Origin: Blastococcus sp. URHD0036
GTDB taxonomy: Bacteria; Actinomycetota; Actinomycetes; Mycobacteriales; Geodermatophilaceae
Length of the DNA: 64,000 bases
Assembly: GCF_000701365.1 (NCBI RefSeq)
Contig: NZ_JNIK01000021.1
Coordinates: 248,001 to 312,000, forward strand
Reading direction: 5' to 3'
Part shown: positions 33,413 to 41,562 of the stretch, one piece after another
Layout of the letters: the number at the start of each line of letters is the position of its first letter
Numbering within the stretch: position 1 is the stretch's first letter
Position numbers and translations under genes: made by a program
The notes under the pieces: generated by a model
What the model was told of the DNA's origin: nothing
Database searches by the model: none
The model's input: the letters and a program-made list of their open reading frames with translations, nothing else

Positions 33413-34054
33413 CTAGTCGACGTACTCGGTGCAGTACACCGTGCCCTCGGCGTCGGAGTCCCCGGTCTCGCCGTACCAGAGCTGGAACTCGGTCCCGGGG
33501 ACACCGGTGCAGGTGCTGTCGTCGGAGTAGAACTCCGACGACGTCAGCTTCTCGTCGTGCTCGCCGATGATGCGCAGCACCGCCGACGAGTCGTCGCACT
33601 CGACGATCTCCGGGTCACCGGAGTCGCTGTCCAGGCAGTCGCCCACCTCGGGCGTGTTGTTGCCGAAGAAGGCGAACAGCGCGAGCGCCGCGGCCACCAG
33701 CACCACACCGCCGATCACCGGGATGAGCCACTTCGGCGGACCGGACTTCTTCTGCGGGAACGGCTGCCCGGCGCCGAACTGCGGCGGGTAGGGCGCGCCG
33801 CCCTGGGGCGGGTAGGGGGCACCGCCCTGCGGCGGGTACGGCGCGCCGCCCTGGGGCGGGTACGGCGCCCCGCCCGGCTGCGGTTGGTACGGCGCCCCGC
33901 CCGGCTGCGGCTGGTACTGGCCCGGGGTCGCGCCACCCGGCGGCGGAGGCGGCGGCGAGTAGCCACCCGGCGGGCCGGCCGGCGGCTGGCCCCACCCGGG
34001 GCCTCCGGCACCCGGCTGCTGGTCGGGGCCGTTCGAGCCCGGCGGCGTGGTCAT
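33413..34054 (-). CDS. Pro-rich membrane protein with extracellular Cys-containing domain
   Basis: 213 residues. Residues 1-100 are Pro/Gly/Gln-rich with tandem PYPPQGGA repeats, then one membrane helix (WLIPVIGGVVLVAAALALFAFF) and an outer domain of about 80 residues with four Cys (GDCLD, VECDD, STCTG, VYCTE), likely two disulfides; this resembles LppU/SCO3897-type domains. AGGAGGT precedes the ATG. The gene is divergent from a Ser/Thr kinase that could phosphorylate its cytoplasmic tail. Confidence 0.8.
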   Translation of the reverse strand: MTTPPGSNGPDQQPGAGGPGWGQPPAGPPGGYSPPPPPPGGATPGQYQPQPGGAPYQPQPGGAPYPPQGGAPYPPQGGAPYPPQGGAPYPPQFGAGQPFPQKKSGPPKWLIPVIGGVVLVAAALALFAFFGNNTPEVGDCLDSDSGDPEIVECDDSSAVLRIIGEHDEKLTSSEFYSDDSTCTGVPGTEFQLWYGETGDSDAEGTVYCTEYVD

Positions 34055-34238
34055 GCGGTACCTCCTGGTCGGTGTGCGGCGCGCCGCTGCGTGCGGCGGC
34101 GCGTCCGGAGCCCGGCCGCGGAGGGCCGGGCACGTCCGGAGCAGCATCCCAGCAACCCGGGGCGACGTCGGCGAGGGCGTCCGCGCGCGCGTCGCGACGG
34201 CGCGCCGCACCGGCGGGACGGGCGTAGCGTCCCTGATC

Positions 34239-35477
34239 ATGTCGGCCGACGCAGAGCGCGCGGGCCGCCTGCTCGGTGGCCGCTACGACCTGACCAGCGT
34301 GATCGCCCGCGGTGGCATGGGCGTCGTCTGGGAGGCGACCGACCGCGTGCTGGATCGGCCGGTCGCGGTCAAGGAGGTCACCTACCCCGTCCACGTGACC
34401 GAGCACGAGCGCGAGGTGCTGCGTGAGCGCACCCTCCGCGAGGGCCGCAACGCCGCCAGCCTCGACCACCCGCACGTGACGACGGTCTTCGACGTGGTCG
34501 AGGAGGACGGCCGGCCCTGGCTGGTCATGGAGCACATCCCCTCGCGCAGCCTGCAGCAGCTGGTCGAGGAGACCGGCCCGCTGCCGTGGCAGGCGGTCGC
34601 GCGGATCGGCCTCGACGTCCTCGACGGGCTGGTCGCCGCCCACCGGGCCGGGATCGTGCACCGCGACGTCAAGCCCGGCAACGTCCTCGTCGACACCGCG
34701 GGGCGGGGGTACCTCACCGACTTCGGCATCGCGACGGCCACCGGCGACTCCTCGCTGACCACCACCGGGACGATGATCGGCTCGCCGTCCTACATGTCGC
34801 CCGAGCGCGCCCACGGGGAACAGCCGGGACCGCCGTCGGACCTGTGGTCGCTCGGCGCGACGCTCTACACCGCGCTGGAGGGCCGTCCCGCGTTCGCCAA
34901 GGACGAGCCCATGGCGACGCTGATGGCCGTGGTGTCCGAGCACCCGCCGCCCATGCTGCACGCGGGCCCGCTGGAGCCCCTGGTCCGGGGACTCCTCACG
35001 AAGGACCCGGCGCTGCGGACGACGCCCGGCCAGGCGCGGACCGAGCTCCAGTCGGCGCTCTCGGGCGCCCCGGCGGCGCAGGCCTGGCCTCCGCCGCAGA
35101 GCTCGGCCCCGCCGCCCACCCGGTCGGCCGACGCCGCGGCCGCCGCGGGTGGCGACCAGGTGGAGCGGATCAGCGCCGAGGACCTCAAGGCGCTGGCACT
35201 GGGCTCGGCCGCGCTCATCGGGTCGGTGGCCCGCGACGCCGCCGACCAGGCCCGGCACCTCGCCGACAAGCGCCGCGCCCGGCGCGCGGACCGCGCGGAC
35301 CGCGCCGCGCCACCGCCACCCCGGCGGCCCGCCGCCACCCCGGCCCGGCCGGCCCGACGGCGGTTCCGGTTCCGGCGGCGCTGGGTGGTGGTCCCGGTCG
35401 TCGTCCTGCTCCTGGCGCTCTCGATCGTGGTGATCGGCGTCGTCGCGCTGCTCGGGTCGGCGTTCGGCTGGTTCTGA
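34239..35477 (+). CDS. Eukaryotic-type Ser/Thr protein kinase with C-terminal membrane anchor
   Basis: 412 residues. Kinase domain 14-270 with GGMGVV loop, catalytic Lys45, HRDVKPGN (Asp143) and DFG 161-163, followed by an activation loop with several Thr (SSLTTTGT). A Pro/Arg-rich linker leads to one membrane helix near the end (VVVPVVVLLLALSIVVIGVVALL) with no sensor domain outside. So the signal is probably internal or comes through partners such as the divergent Pro-rich protein. Confidence 0.93.
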   Translation: MSADAERAGRLLGGRYDLTSVIARGGMGVVWEATDRVLDRPVAVKEVTYPVHVTEHEREVLRERTLREGRNAASLDHPHVTTVFDVVEEDGRPWLVMEHIPSRSLQQLVEETGPLPWQAVARIGLDVLDGLVAAHRAGIVHRDVKPGNVLVDTAGRGYLTDFGIATATGDSSLTTTGTMIGSPSYMSPERAHGEQPGPPSDLWSLGATLYTALEGRPAFAKDEPMATLMAVVSEHPPPMLHAGPLEPLVRGLLTKDPALRTTPGQARTELQSALSGAPAAQAWPPPQSSAPPPTRSADAAAAAGGDQVERISAEDLKALALGSAALIGSVARDAADQARHLADKRRARRADRADRAAPPPPRRPAATPARPARRRFRFRRRWVVVPVVVLLLALSIVVIGVVALLGSAFGWF

Positions 35478-35526
35478 CCGGCCGGTGCCCGCGCGCTCCG
35501 AGGACGGCTGCGGCAGGCTCGCTCAC

Positions 35527-35661
35527 GTGACCACACCCGAGCCCGAGACGCCACAGCCGCGCGACATCGCCCTCGAACAGCCCACCCCCGACCAGCTGGA
35601 GTCACTCGAGGCGGCCAGCGAGCCCGACGACGCCGAGGGGCAGGCCCGTGCAGAGCCGTGA
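35527..35661 (+). CDS. Small acidic protein (44 residues)
   Basis: GTG start, acidic and Pro/Gln-rich (TTPEPETPQPRDIALEQ then EASEP-like tail). It overlaps the DinB-like gene by 14 bases, which argues for a real coupled gene. No known family recognised. Function unknown. Confidence 0.45.
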   Translation: MTTPEPETPQPRDIALEQPTPDQLESLEAASEPDDAEGQARAEP

Positions 35662-36154
35662 CGTCCTGCGCTACGCCTTCTCCCAGGTGGAGGAGACCCT
35701 GCGCGGCAGCCTCGACGGGCTGACCGCCGAGCAGCTGGACACCCGGGTCGGCCCCGACGCCAACCCGATCGGCTGGCTCGCCTGGCACCTGCTCCGCGTG
35801 CAGGACGACCACGTGGCCGACGTCGCCGGCAGCGACCAGGTCTGGACGGCGCAGGGGTTCGCGCGGCGCTTCGACCTCCCGGTCGAGGCCTCCGCGATCG
35901 GCTACGGCATGTCCAGCGAGGAGGTCGCCGCCGTCCGCATCGAGGACCCGGCGCTCCTCGTCGAGTACTCGACCGCCGTCCACGCCCGGACGGCGGAGTT
36001 CCTGGCCGGCCTCGGCGACGGCGACCTCGACCGTGTCGTCGACACCCGCTGGGATCCGCCGGTCACCCTCGGCGTCCGGCTGGTCAGCGTCCTCGGCGAC
36101 GACCTGCAGCACCTCGGTCAGATCGGCTACGTCCGCGGCCTGCTCGGCTCCTGA
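35648..36154 (+). CDS. DinB/DUF664-like four-helix protein
   Basis: 168 residues. WLAWHLLRVQDDHVAD and DDLQHLGQIGYVRGLL carry the spaced His residues of DinB-like metal-binding helical bundles, often used in thiol-dependent (mycothiol) detoxification. GTG start inside the upstream small gene. Followed after 37 bases by an acyl-CoA dehydrogenase. Confidence 0.8.
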   Translation: MQSRDVLRYAFSQVEETLRGSLDGLTAEQLDTRVGPDANPIGWLAWHLLRVQDDHVADVAGSDQVWTAQGFARRFDLPVEASAIGYGMSSEEVAAVRIEDPALLVEYSTAVHARTAEFLAGLGDGDLDRVVDTRWDPPVTLGVRLVSVLGDDLQHLGQIGYVRGLLGS

Positions 36155-36191
36155 CCTGCGGGCCGGGCGGTTCGGCCCTAGCGTCCACGGC

Positions 36192-37373
36192 GTGGCCAGC
36201 CCTGACTTCTACGCCCTGGACGAGCTGCTCGAGCCGGCGGAGATCGAGATCCGCGACCGGGTGCGGGCCTTCGGCGAGCGCGAGGTCACCCCGATCGTCA
36301 ACGACTACTGGGAGCGCGCCGAGTTCCCCCGCGTCCTGGTGCCGAAGCTGGCCGGGCTGGGCATCGCGGGCGGGACCATCGAGGGCTACGGCTGCCCGGG
36401 GATGAGCGCGGTCTCGGCCGGCCTGGTCGCCGCGGAGCTGGCCCGCGCCGACGGCAGCGTCGGGACCTTCAACGGCGTGCACAGCTTCCTGGCCATGCAG
36501 TCGATCGCGATGCTGGGCTCGGAGGAGCAGCGCCAGCGGTGGCTGCCGGCCATGGCCCGGATGGAGCTGATCGGTGCCTTCGGGCTGACCGAGCCCCGGC
36601 ACGGCTCCGACGCCGTCGGCCTGGAGACCTCCGCCCGCCGCGACGGCGACGTGTTCGTGCTCGACGGGCAGAAGAAGTGGATCGGCAACGGGTCGATCGC
36701 CGACCTCGTGCTGATCTGGGCGCGCGACGAGGACGGGAACGTCGGCGGGTACGTCGTCGAGCAGGGCACGCCGGGCTTCGAGGCGACCGTCATGACCGGG
36801 AAGACGGCGCTCCGGGCGGTCTGGCAGGCCGAGATCACGCTGACCGGCGTCCGGGTGCCGGCGGAGAACAGGCTCGCGGAGTGCTCGTCCTTCAAGGACG
36901 TCTCGAAGGTCCTGGACCGCACCCGCTACACGGTCGCCTGGCGGGCGCTGGGCCTGGCCACCGCGTCCTACGAGCTCGCCCTGGCGCACGCCCTGCAGCG
37001 GGAGCAGTTCGGCCAGCCGATCGCCGGCTACCAGCTCGTGCAGGACAAGCTGGCCCGGATGCTCGCCGAGATCACCTCGATGCAGCTGATGTGCTGGCGG
37101 CTGTCGAGGTTGGCCGACGCCGACCGGATGACCCCGGCGATGGCCTCGCTGGCCAAGATGAACCACGCGGCCAAGGCGCGGGCGATCGTGGCCGACGCCC
37201 GCGACATCCTCGGCGGCGACGGGATCCTGCTGGAGCACCACATCGCCCGGCACCACGCGGACATGGAGGCCGTCTTCACCTTCGAGGGCACCGACTCCGT
37301 GCAGGCCCTCATCGTCGGCCGGGAGATCACCGGCCTGTCGGCCATCAGCGGCCGGCGCGACGACCGGCGCTGA
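36192..37373 (+). CDS. Acyl-CoA dehydrogenase (glutaryl-CoA dehydrogenase-like)
   Basis: 393 residues. FGLTEPRHGSDAVGLETSAR and KKWIGNGSIADLVLIWARD are the FAD and substrate landmarks. The catalytic Glu365 lies in VFTFEGTDSVQALIVGREITG, the position used by glutaryl-CoA dehydrogenases. RYTVAWRALG also fits GcdH. GTG start 37 bases after the DinB gene. No other glutarate genes nearby. Confidence 0.88.
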   Translation: MASPDFYALDELLEPAEIEIRDRVRAFGEREVTPIVNDYWERAEFPRVLVPKLAGLGIAGGTIEGYGCPGMSAVSAGLVAAELARADGSVGTFNGVHSFLAMQSIAMLGSEEQRQRWLPAMARMELIGAFGLTEPRHGSDAVGLETSARRDGDVFVLDGQKKWIGNGSIADLVLIWARDEDGNVGGYVVEQGTPGFEATVMTGKTALRAVWQAEITLTGVRVPAENRLAECSSFKDVSKVLDRTRYTVAWRALGLATASYELALAHALQREQFGQPIAGYQLVQDKLARMLAEITSMQLMCWRLSRLADADRMTPAMASLAKMNHAAKARAIVADARDILGGDGILLEHHIARHHADMEAVFTFEGTDSVQALIVGREITGLSAISGRRDDRR

Positions 37374-37379
37374 CCCGAC

Positions 37380-37664
37380 TCAGACCGCGCGGAGCAACCG
37401 CCCCGGCGCCGAGGGCATCGCCGGCGCGGGAGCGGCCGAGCTGAGCCGGACGCACTCGGGGCAGGCCGTGCGGCCGACGCCCATCCGCTCCCACCGCTGC
37501 GAACCCCAGATCTGCACGATCGCCCCGCAGAGGGCCAGGTCGACGACGCCGTCGAGATCCCGGGCGGGCCGGTCGACCGTCACGGCGTGCCAGGGCGTCT
37601 GGTCCGACGTCCCGTGCCAGGTCCATCGATCCGGACGTGAGAACCCGACGGCGTAGGACTGCAC
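37380..37664 (-). CDS. Small conserved hypothetical protein with Cys pair
   Basis: 94 residues from a GTG, with a longer version from a TTG at 37697 equally possible. VTVDRPARDLDGVVDLALCGAIV and GRTACPECVRL suggest a small zinc-binding fold of a type common in actinobacteria. Function unknown. It converges on the acyl-CoA dehydrogenase with only 6 bases between the stops. Confidence 0.6.
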   Translation of the reverse strand: MQSYAVGFSRPDRWTWHGTSDQTPWHAVTVDRPARDLDGVVDLALCGAIVQIWGSQRWERMGVGRTACPECVRLSSAAPAPAMPSAPGRLLRAV

Positions 37665-37817
37665 GCCCGCAATGTGCCCCGGCTCACGTCCCGGCAAACA
37701 CGTCGCACCAACCGAATTGTGGGCGACCGTTGTGGGCGTGCGCGGTGAGGGCTCGGCGCCCCGCCGGACCCCGAACCGGCGTTACCGTCAGGGGACGACG
37801 ACGGAGGGAGCGGTCCG

Positions 37818-38123
37818 GTGGAGCCGGTGAGCCTGCTGATCGGGGCCGCCCTGCTGGCGGTGGGGTACGGCGCGGGCCTGCTCACCCGCCGCCGGCCGGT
37901 GCCCCCGCCGCCCCCGCCGGCGCCACTGTGCGGCTGCGGCCACACCCTCAGCCAGCACGACACCGAGACCAACACCTGCTACGCCGAGCTGCGCCGCGAC
38001 GCCTACGACCGGCGCGGCCGCTGGTCCGGGCACACCTGGGTGCCCTGCAGCTGCCGCCAGTACGTCGGACCGCGCCCCATCGACGAGGTGTTCCTCCCCC
38101 GCCTGCTGCCCCCGGCCGAGTGA
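37818..38123 (+). CDS. Small membrane-anchored Cys-rich protein
   Basis: 101 residues: one N-terminal membrane helix (VSLLIGAALLAVGYGAGLL), Pro spacer, then a cytoplasmic module with CGCGHTLSQHD, ETNTCYAELR and WVPCSCRQYVG that may bind zinc. It ends 13 bases before the sigma-RsbT fusion gene, so it may belong to the stressosome operon. GTG with GGAGGGAG upstream. Function unknown. Confidence 0.7.
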   Translation: MEPVSLLIGAALLAVGYGAGLLTRRRPVPPPPPPAPLCGCGHTLSQHDTETNTCYAELRRDAYDRRGRWSGHTWVPCSCRQYVGPRPIDEVFLPRLLPPAE

Positions 38124-38136
38124 CCGCGTCCGCCCC

Positions 38137-39216
38137 GTGAGCGCCGCCGAGTCCGTCGGGATGCGGGAGGACCGACGCCCGCACGACGACGTGGCAGCGC
38201 TCATCCCCATGCTGCGGCGGATCATCGAGGCGCGGGTCGACGACGCCGCCACGGCCGACGACCTCGTCCAGGAGACCCTCGTCCGCGTCCTGGCCGCGGC
38301 AGCCCGTGTGGAGCCGGGGATGCTCGAGCCCTACGCGATCGTCACGGCCCGCAACGTCGTCGCGTCCATGTGGCGTGATCAGGACCGGCACCGGCGCAAC
38401 CAGCACCGCGTCGTGGACCTGGACCTGCCCGACCCGCCCGATCAGGACCTCCTCGCGAACGAGGAGCGCACCGCCGTCGCCGAGGCCCTGTCCCGGCTCA
38501 CCGACCGCGAGCGCGCCACCCTGCTCGCGCACGAGGTCTCCGGGCAGGACACCCGCTCGCTGGCCGCGGAGCAGGGGTCGACCGCCGGGGCCGTGGCGGC
38601 GCAGCTCAACCGCACGCGCGCGCGGCTCCGGGTCGAGTACCTGCTCGTCCAGGCGAACGTCGAACCGCCGACCGAGCGCTGCCGCCCGGTGCTGCTCGCG
38701 CTGTCCGGCGGGGACCGCCGCCGGCAGCGGGAGGTCGACGCCGGCCGGCACCTGCTGGAGTGCGACGTCTGCGCCCGGCTGAGCCAGCCGCTCATGGAGC
38801 GTGCGCAGCCCCGGGACGACGAGGTGCGCATCCCCATCTCCACCGACGCCGACATCGTGGCCGCCCGCCAGGCCGCCCGGGAGCTGGCGGCACGACTCGG
38901 CTTCGCCCGCACCGAGCTCACCCTCATCGCGACCGCCGTCTCCGAGGTGACCCGCAACATCGTGCGGTTCGCCGGGACCGGGGAGGTGGTCGTGGAGCTC
39001 GTGGACCGGCCCCGCCGCGGGGTGCAGGTCACCGCCCGGGACACCGGACCGGGGATCCCCGACGTCGAGCGGGCCCTGACCGACGGCTACAGCACCTACA
39101 GCGGCCTGGGGCTGGGCCTGCCCGGCGCCCGGCGGTTGATGGACGAGTTCGCGGTCGTGTCCGAGATGGGGCGCGGGACCACGGTGACGATGACGAAATG
39201 GTGTGGTGAGCGATGA
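38137..39216 (+). CDS. ECF sigma - zinc finger - RsbT kinase fusion
   Basis: 359 residues combining three parts. Residues 18-85 are sigma region 2 (ADDLVQETLVRVL, PYAIVTARNVVASMWRDQ); 112-168 are sigma region 4 (LTDRERATLLAHEVSGQ, HTH after it). Residues 180-215 carry Cys182 and the H-x3-C-x2-C motif His205, Cys209, Cys212. Residues 229-357 are a complete RsbT-type anti-sigma kinase: N-box SEVTRNIV (Glu270, Asn274), DTGPGI and GYSTYSGLGLGLPGARRL. RsbT is normally a free kinase bound by RsbR/RsbS stressosomes. Here it is tied to a sigma factor, and rsbR, rsbS follow with 4-base overlaps. A stress-released sigma factor is inferred. Confidence 0.88.
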   Translation: MSAAESVGMREDRRPHDDVAALIPMLRRIIEARVDDAATADDLVQETLVRVLAAAARVEPGMLEPYAIVTARNVVASMWRDQDRHRRNQHRVVDLDLPDPPDQDLLANEERTAVAEALSRLTDRERATLLAHEVSGQDTRSLAAEQGSTAGAVAAQLNRTRARLRVEYLLVQANVEPPTERCRPVLLALSGGDRRRQREVDAGRHLLECDVCARLSQPLMERAQPRDDEVRIPISTDADIVAARQAARELAARLGFARTELTLIATAVSEVTRNIVRFAGTGEVVVELVDRPRRGVQVTARDTGPGIPDVERALTDGYSTYSGLGLGLPGARRLMDEFAVVSEMGRGTTVTMTKWCGER

Positions 39217-40115
39217 CCGAGCGCACGGACGAGCTCCAGCCCGCGGGCTCCGCCCCGTCGGCCAGCACCGCCGAGGACCAGCTCCTCCCCCAGCTCGTCG
39301 CGCACCTGCGCGAGCACCGCACGAGGCTCCGCCAGGAGTGGGCGGGCCGCATCCAGGACTCCGGGTTGCTGCACGCGATGACGCCGCAGGAGATGGTCGC
39401 CGAGACGACGTCGGTCTACGACAACTACGTCGAGGTGCTGGAGACGGGCAGCGTGGAGGCGCTGCAGCGCTACGCGCGCGACCTCTCCGAGCGGATCATC
39501 CCCCGCGGCGTCGAGACGCACGAGGTCGTCGGCATCGTGCTGCTGCTCCGCGACGTCCTGGCCCGCTCCCTGTTCGAGAAGTACCAGCGCGACTTCGGCC
39601 TGCTCAACCGGGTGCTCGACGCCTACGAGCCCGCGGCCAACCGGATCGCCAACACGGTCGCGGTGTCGTTCGTCGACGAGCGGGAGCGCGTCATCCGGCA
39701 GCAGCAGGACTCGATCCGCGAGCTGTCCACACCGGTCCTGCCGGTCCGCGAGCGGCTGCTGATCCTGCCGATGATCGGCGTCCTCGACAGCGAGCGGGCG
39801 CGCCAGCTCACCGAGCAGCTGCTCACCGGGATCCGGACGCACCGCGCCAAGGTCGTCGTCATCGACATCACCGGCGTCCCCGCCGTCGACGAGTCCGTGG
39901 CCAACCACCTCGTGCGCACCGTCGACGCGTCGCGGTTGATGGGCGCGAGCGTGATCATCACCGGGCTGTCGCCCGACATCGCACAGACGCTGGTCACGAT
40001 CGGCGTCGACCTGAGCAAGATGGACACCATCGGCGACCTGCAGGGTGGCCTCGAGGAAGCCGAGCGTCTGCTCGGCTACTCGGTCAGCCGGGTGGACGGG
40101 GCAGGGGCGATGTGA
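39213..40115 (+). CDS. rsbR: RsbR-type stressosome protein
   Basis: 300 residues. Residues 20-170 are a helical N-terminal sensor domain (RsbRD-like, non-haem globin class likely). The linker IRELSTPVLPV leads to a C-terminal STAS domain 175-290. The second phosphorylation site is kept (Thr259 in DIAQTLV, equal to Thr205 of Bacillus RsbRA), but the first has Glu227 in VDESVA where Thr171 stands, as if permanently phosphorylated. ATGA overlap with the sigma-RsbT gene and GTGA with rsbS. Confidence 0.88.
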   Translation: MTERTDELQPAGSAPSASTAEDQLLPQLVAHLREHRTRLRQEWAGRIQDSGLLHAMTPQEMVAETTSVYDNYVEVLETGSVEALQRYARDLSERIIPRGVETHEVVGIVLLLRDVLARSLFEKYQRDFGLLNRVLDAYEPAANRIANTVAVSFVDERERVIRQQQDSIRELSTPVLPVRERLLILPMIGVLDSERARQLTEQLLTGIRTHRAKVVVIDITGVPAVDESVANHLVRTVDASRLMGASVIITGLSPDIAQTLVTIGVDLSKMDTIGDLQGGLEEAERLLGYSVSRVDGAGAM

Positions 40116-40510
40116 CCGGACCCAAGCTCGTCTCGATCCTGCGACAGGGCTCCTGGCTGATCGCGTCGATCCACACCGCGCTCGACGACACGCAGATGGT
40201 GCTGTTCCAGCAGGACCTCATCGAGCAGATCGGGCGCTACCGGTCGCGCGGGGTGGTGATCGACGTGGCGGCGCTGGACGTCCTGGACTCCTTCGGCGCC
40301 CGCACGCTCCGCACGATGGCGGAGATGGCGCGACTGCGCGGGGCGGAGACAGTGATCGTCGGCATCCAGCCCGACGTCGCGTTCGCCATGGTCTCCCTCG
40401 GCATGGACACCGGCAGCGTGCCCACGGCCCTGGATCTCGAGGAGGGCCTCGCGTATCTGGCGCGGCCGGGCGGCCGCGGACCGGGGCACCGCGGATCGGC
40501 AGCCGGATGA
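40112..40510 (+). CDS. rsbS: RsbS-type stressosome scaffold
   Basis: 132 residues, a single STAS domain. The RsbT target serine is present as Ser60 in VLDSFGARTL, matching Ser59 of Bacillus RsbS. VIDVAALDVLDSF and VIVGIQPDVAFAMV are STAS landmarks. It is expected to build the stressosome core with RsbR and to hold the RsbT part of the sigma fusion. The C-terminal 15 residues are a Gly/Arg-rich tail. Confidence 0.9.
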   Translation: MTGPKLVSILRQGSWLIASIHTALDDTQMVLFQQDLIEQIGRYRSRGVVIDVAALDVLDSFGARTLRTMAEMARLRGAETVIVGIQPDVAFAMVSLGMDTGSVPTALDLEEGLAYLARPGGRGPGHRGSAAG

Positions 40511-40908
40511 ACAACCTGGAGGCCCTCACCCGCGACTACCGGGTGGCCTTCCTGGGCTACCTGCCGCGCCGCGGCGAGGCCGCTCTCAGCCGGGGATACG
40601 AACTGGGCCGAGCCGCCGTGACCTCCGGGGTGAGCATCCTCGAGCTCGCCCGGGTGCATCACGAGGTGCTGCTCGAGGCCCTGCACGAGACCCCTCCGGA
40701 GGAACTGTCCGACGTGGCGACCGCCGCGTCGGAGTTCTTCCTGGAGGTGCTCGCCACGTTCGACATGGCGCAGCGAGCGTTCCTGGACGCCAGGGGGACG
40801 ACGGCTCCGCCCGTGCCGGACCCCCGACCGGAGAGCGGGGTCACGGCTCTCCGGCCGGGGGCCGGTCACGGGCGCGGGCAGCCCGGTCGGCTGCGCGGCC
40901 CGGGTTAG
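40507..40908 (+). CDS. Stand-alone RsbU N-terminal-like (RsbT-binding) domain
   Basis: 133 residues, all helical: DYRVAFLGYLPRRGEAALSRGYELGRAAV and LELARVHHEVLLEAL match the kinase-binding N-terminal domain of RsbU phosphatases. The PP2C phosphatase part is absent; the C-terminus ends in a Pro/Gly/Arg tail. ATGA overlap with rsbS. It could catch the RsbT half of the fusion after release, or bring it to another partner. A strong terminator follows. Confidence 0.75.
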   Translation: MNNLEALTRDYRVAFLGYLPRRGEAALSRGYELGRAAVTSGVSILELARVHHEVLLEALHETPPEELSDVATAASEFFLEVLATFDMAQRAFLDARGTTAPPVPDPRPESGVTALRPGAGHGRGQPGRLRGPG

Positions 40909-40915
40909 GACGCCG

Positions 40916-40950
40916 ACGGTGCTCCCGGCCAGGTGGGCCGGGAGCACCGT
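40916..40950. terminator. Terminator of the stressosome operon
   Basis: Perfect 15-base arms (ACGGTGCTCCCGGCC) with loop AGGTG, between convergent genes. Confidence 0.88.
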
Positions 40951-40968
40951 GGGGTCACACGTCGCAGG

Positions 40969-41562
40969 TCAGCCGAGGATGCCCAGGAGCCGGTTGAGCA
41001 GCCCGGCCAGCCCGCCCGCGGGCGAGACCGGGCCGTCGAGCAGGCCGGCGACGGCGCACAGCAGGTTGCCCAGCAGGTTGCCCGCACCCGGCACCGCGGT
41101 GATGTTCAGGACCACCTGGTTCAGGTCGATCACCAGCCCGAGCAGGTCCAGGTGCAGCGGACCGAGCACCAGGTTGAGGACGTCGCAGCTGGCGGTGGCC
41201 GCGGTCGCCGCGAGGTCGACCGGCAGGGCGACCGCCTGGGTGGTGCCGTCGGCCAGCGCCAGGGTCCCCACCGCCGTCAGCACGCCGCCCGGGGAGGTGA
41301 AGCGGTCGATCGTCAGGGTCAAGGGGGCCGCTACGCCGTTCACCGTTCCGGTGATCGTCTGGGTCGCCGAACCCGCCGCCGGCGGCGCGCTCGGCGGCGC
41401 GGCCGCGGCGGAGCCCGCAGCGGCGATGCCCAGCACGCCCACGATCGCCAGGCTCACGAGGAGCGCGACGAACCTGCTGCCGGTCCTCCTCGCCGATCGC
41501 GCGGACGGCTGCCCGGCCTCGTAGGTAAGGGCCTCGTTCGTCTCGACCTCTGTGGTGTTCAT
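40969..41562 (-). CDS. Secreted protein of unknown function
   Basis: 197 residues. Signal peptide after a basic 30-residue start (FVALLVSLAIVGVLGIAAAGSAAAAPP), then a beta-rich region (TITGTVNGVAAPLTLTIDRF) and a hydrophobic C-terminal half rich in Leu/Val/Gly with two Cys. It resembles a family of exported actinobacterial proteins without assigned role. ATG with GAGGAC upstream. Confidence 0.75.
   Translation of the reverse strand: MNTTEVETNEALTYEAGQPSARSARRTGSRFVALLVSLAIVGVLGIAAAGSAAAAPPSAPPAAGSATQTITGTVNGVAAPLTLTIDRFTSPGGVLTAVGTLALADGTTQAVALPVDLAATAATASCDVLNLVLGPLHLDLLGLVIDLNQVVLNITAVPGAGNLLGNLLCAVAGLLDGPVSPAGGLAGLLNRLLGILG

Noticed and set aside
38137-39216. Simple frameshift joining a sigma factor gene and an rsbT gene
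   Set aside because: The frame is open throughout, the linker has normal composition and the domain borders are clean; still, resequencing would settle it.
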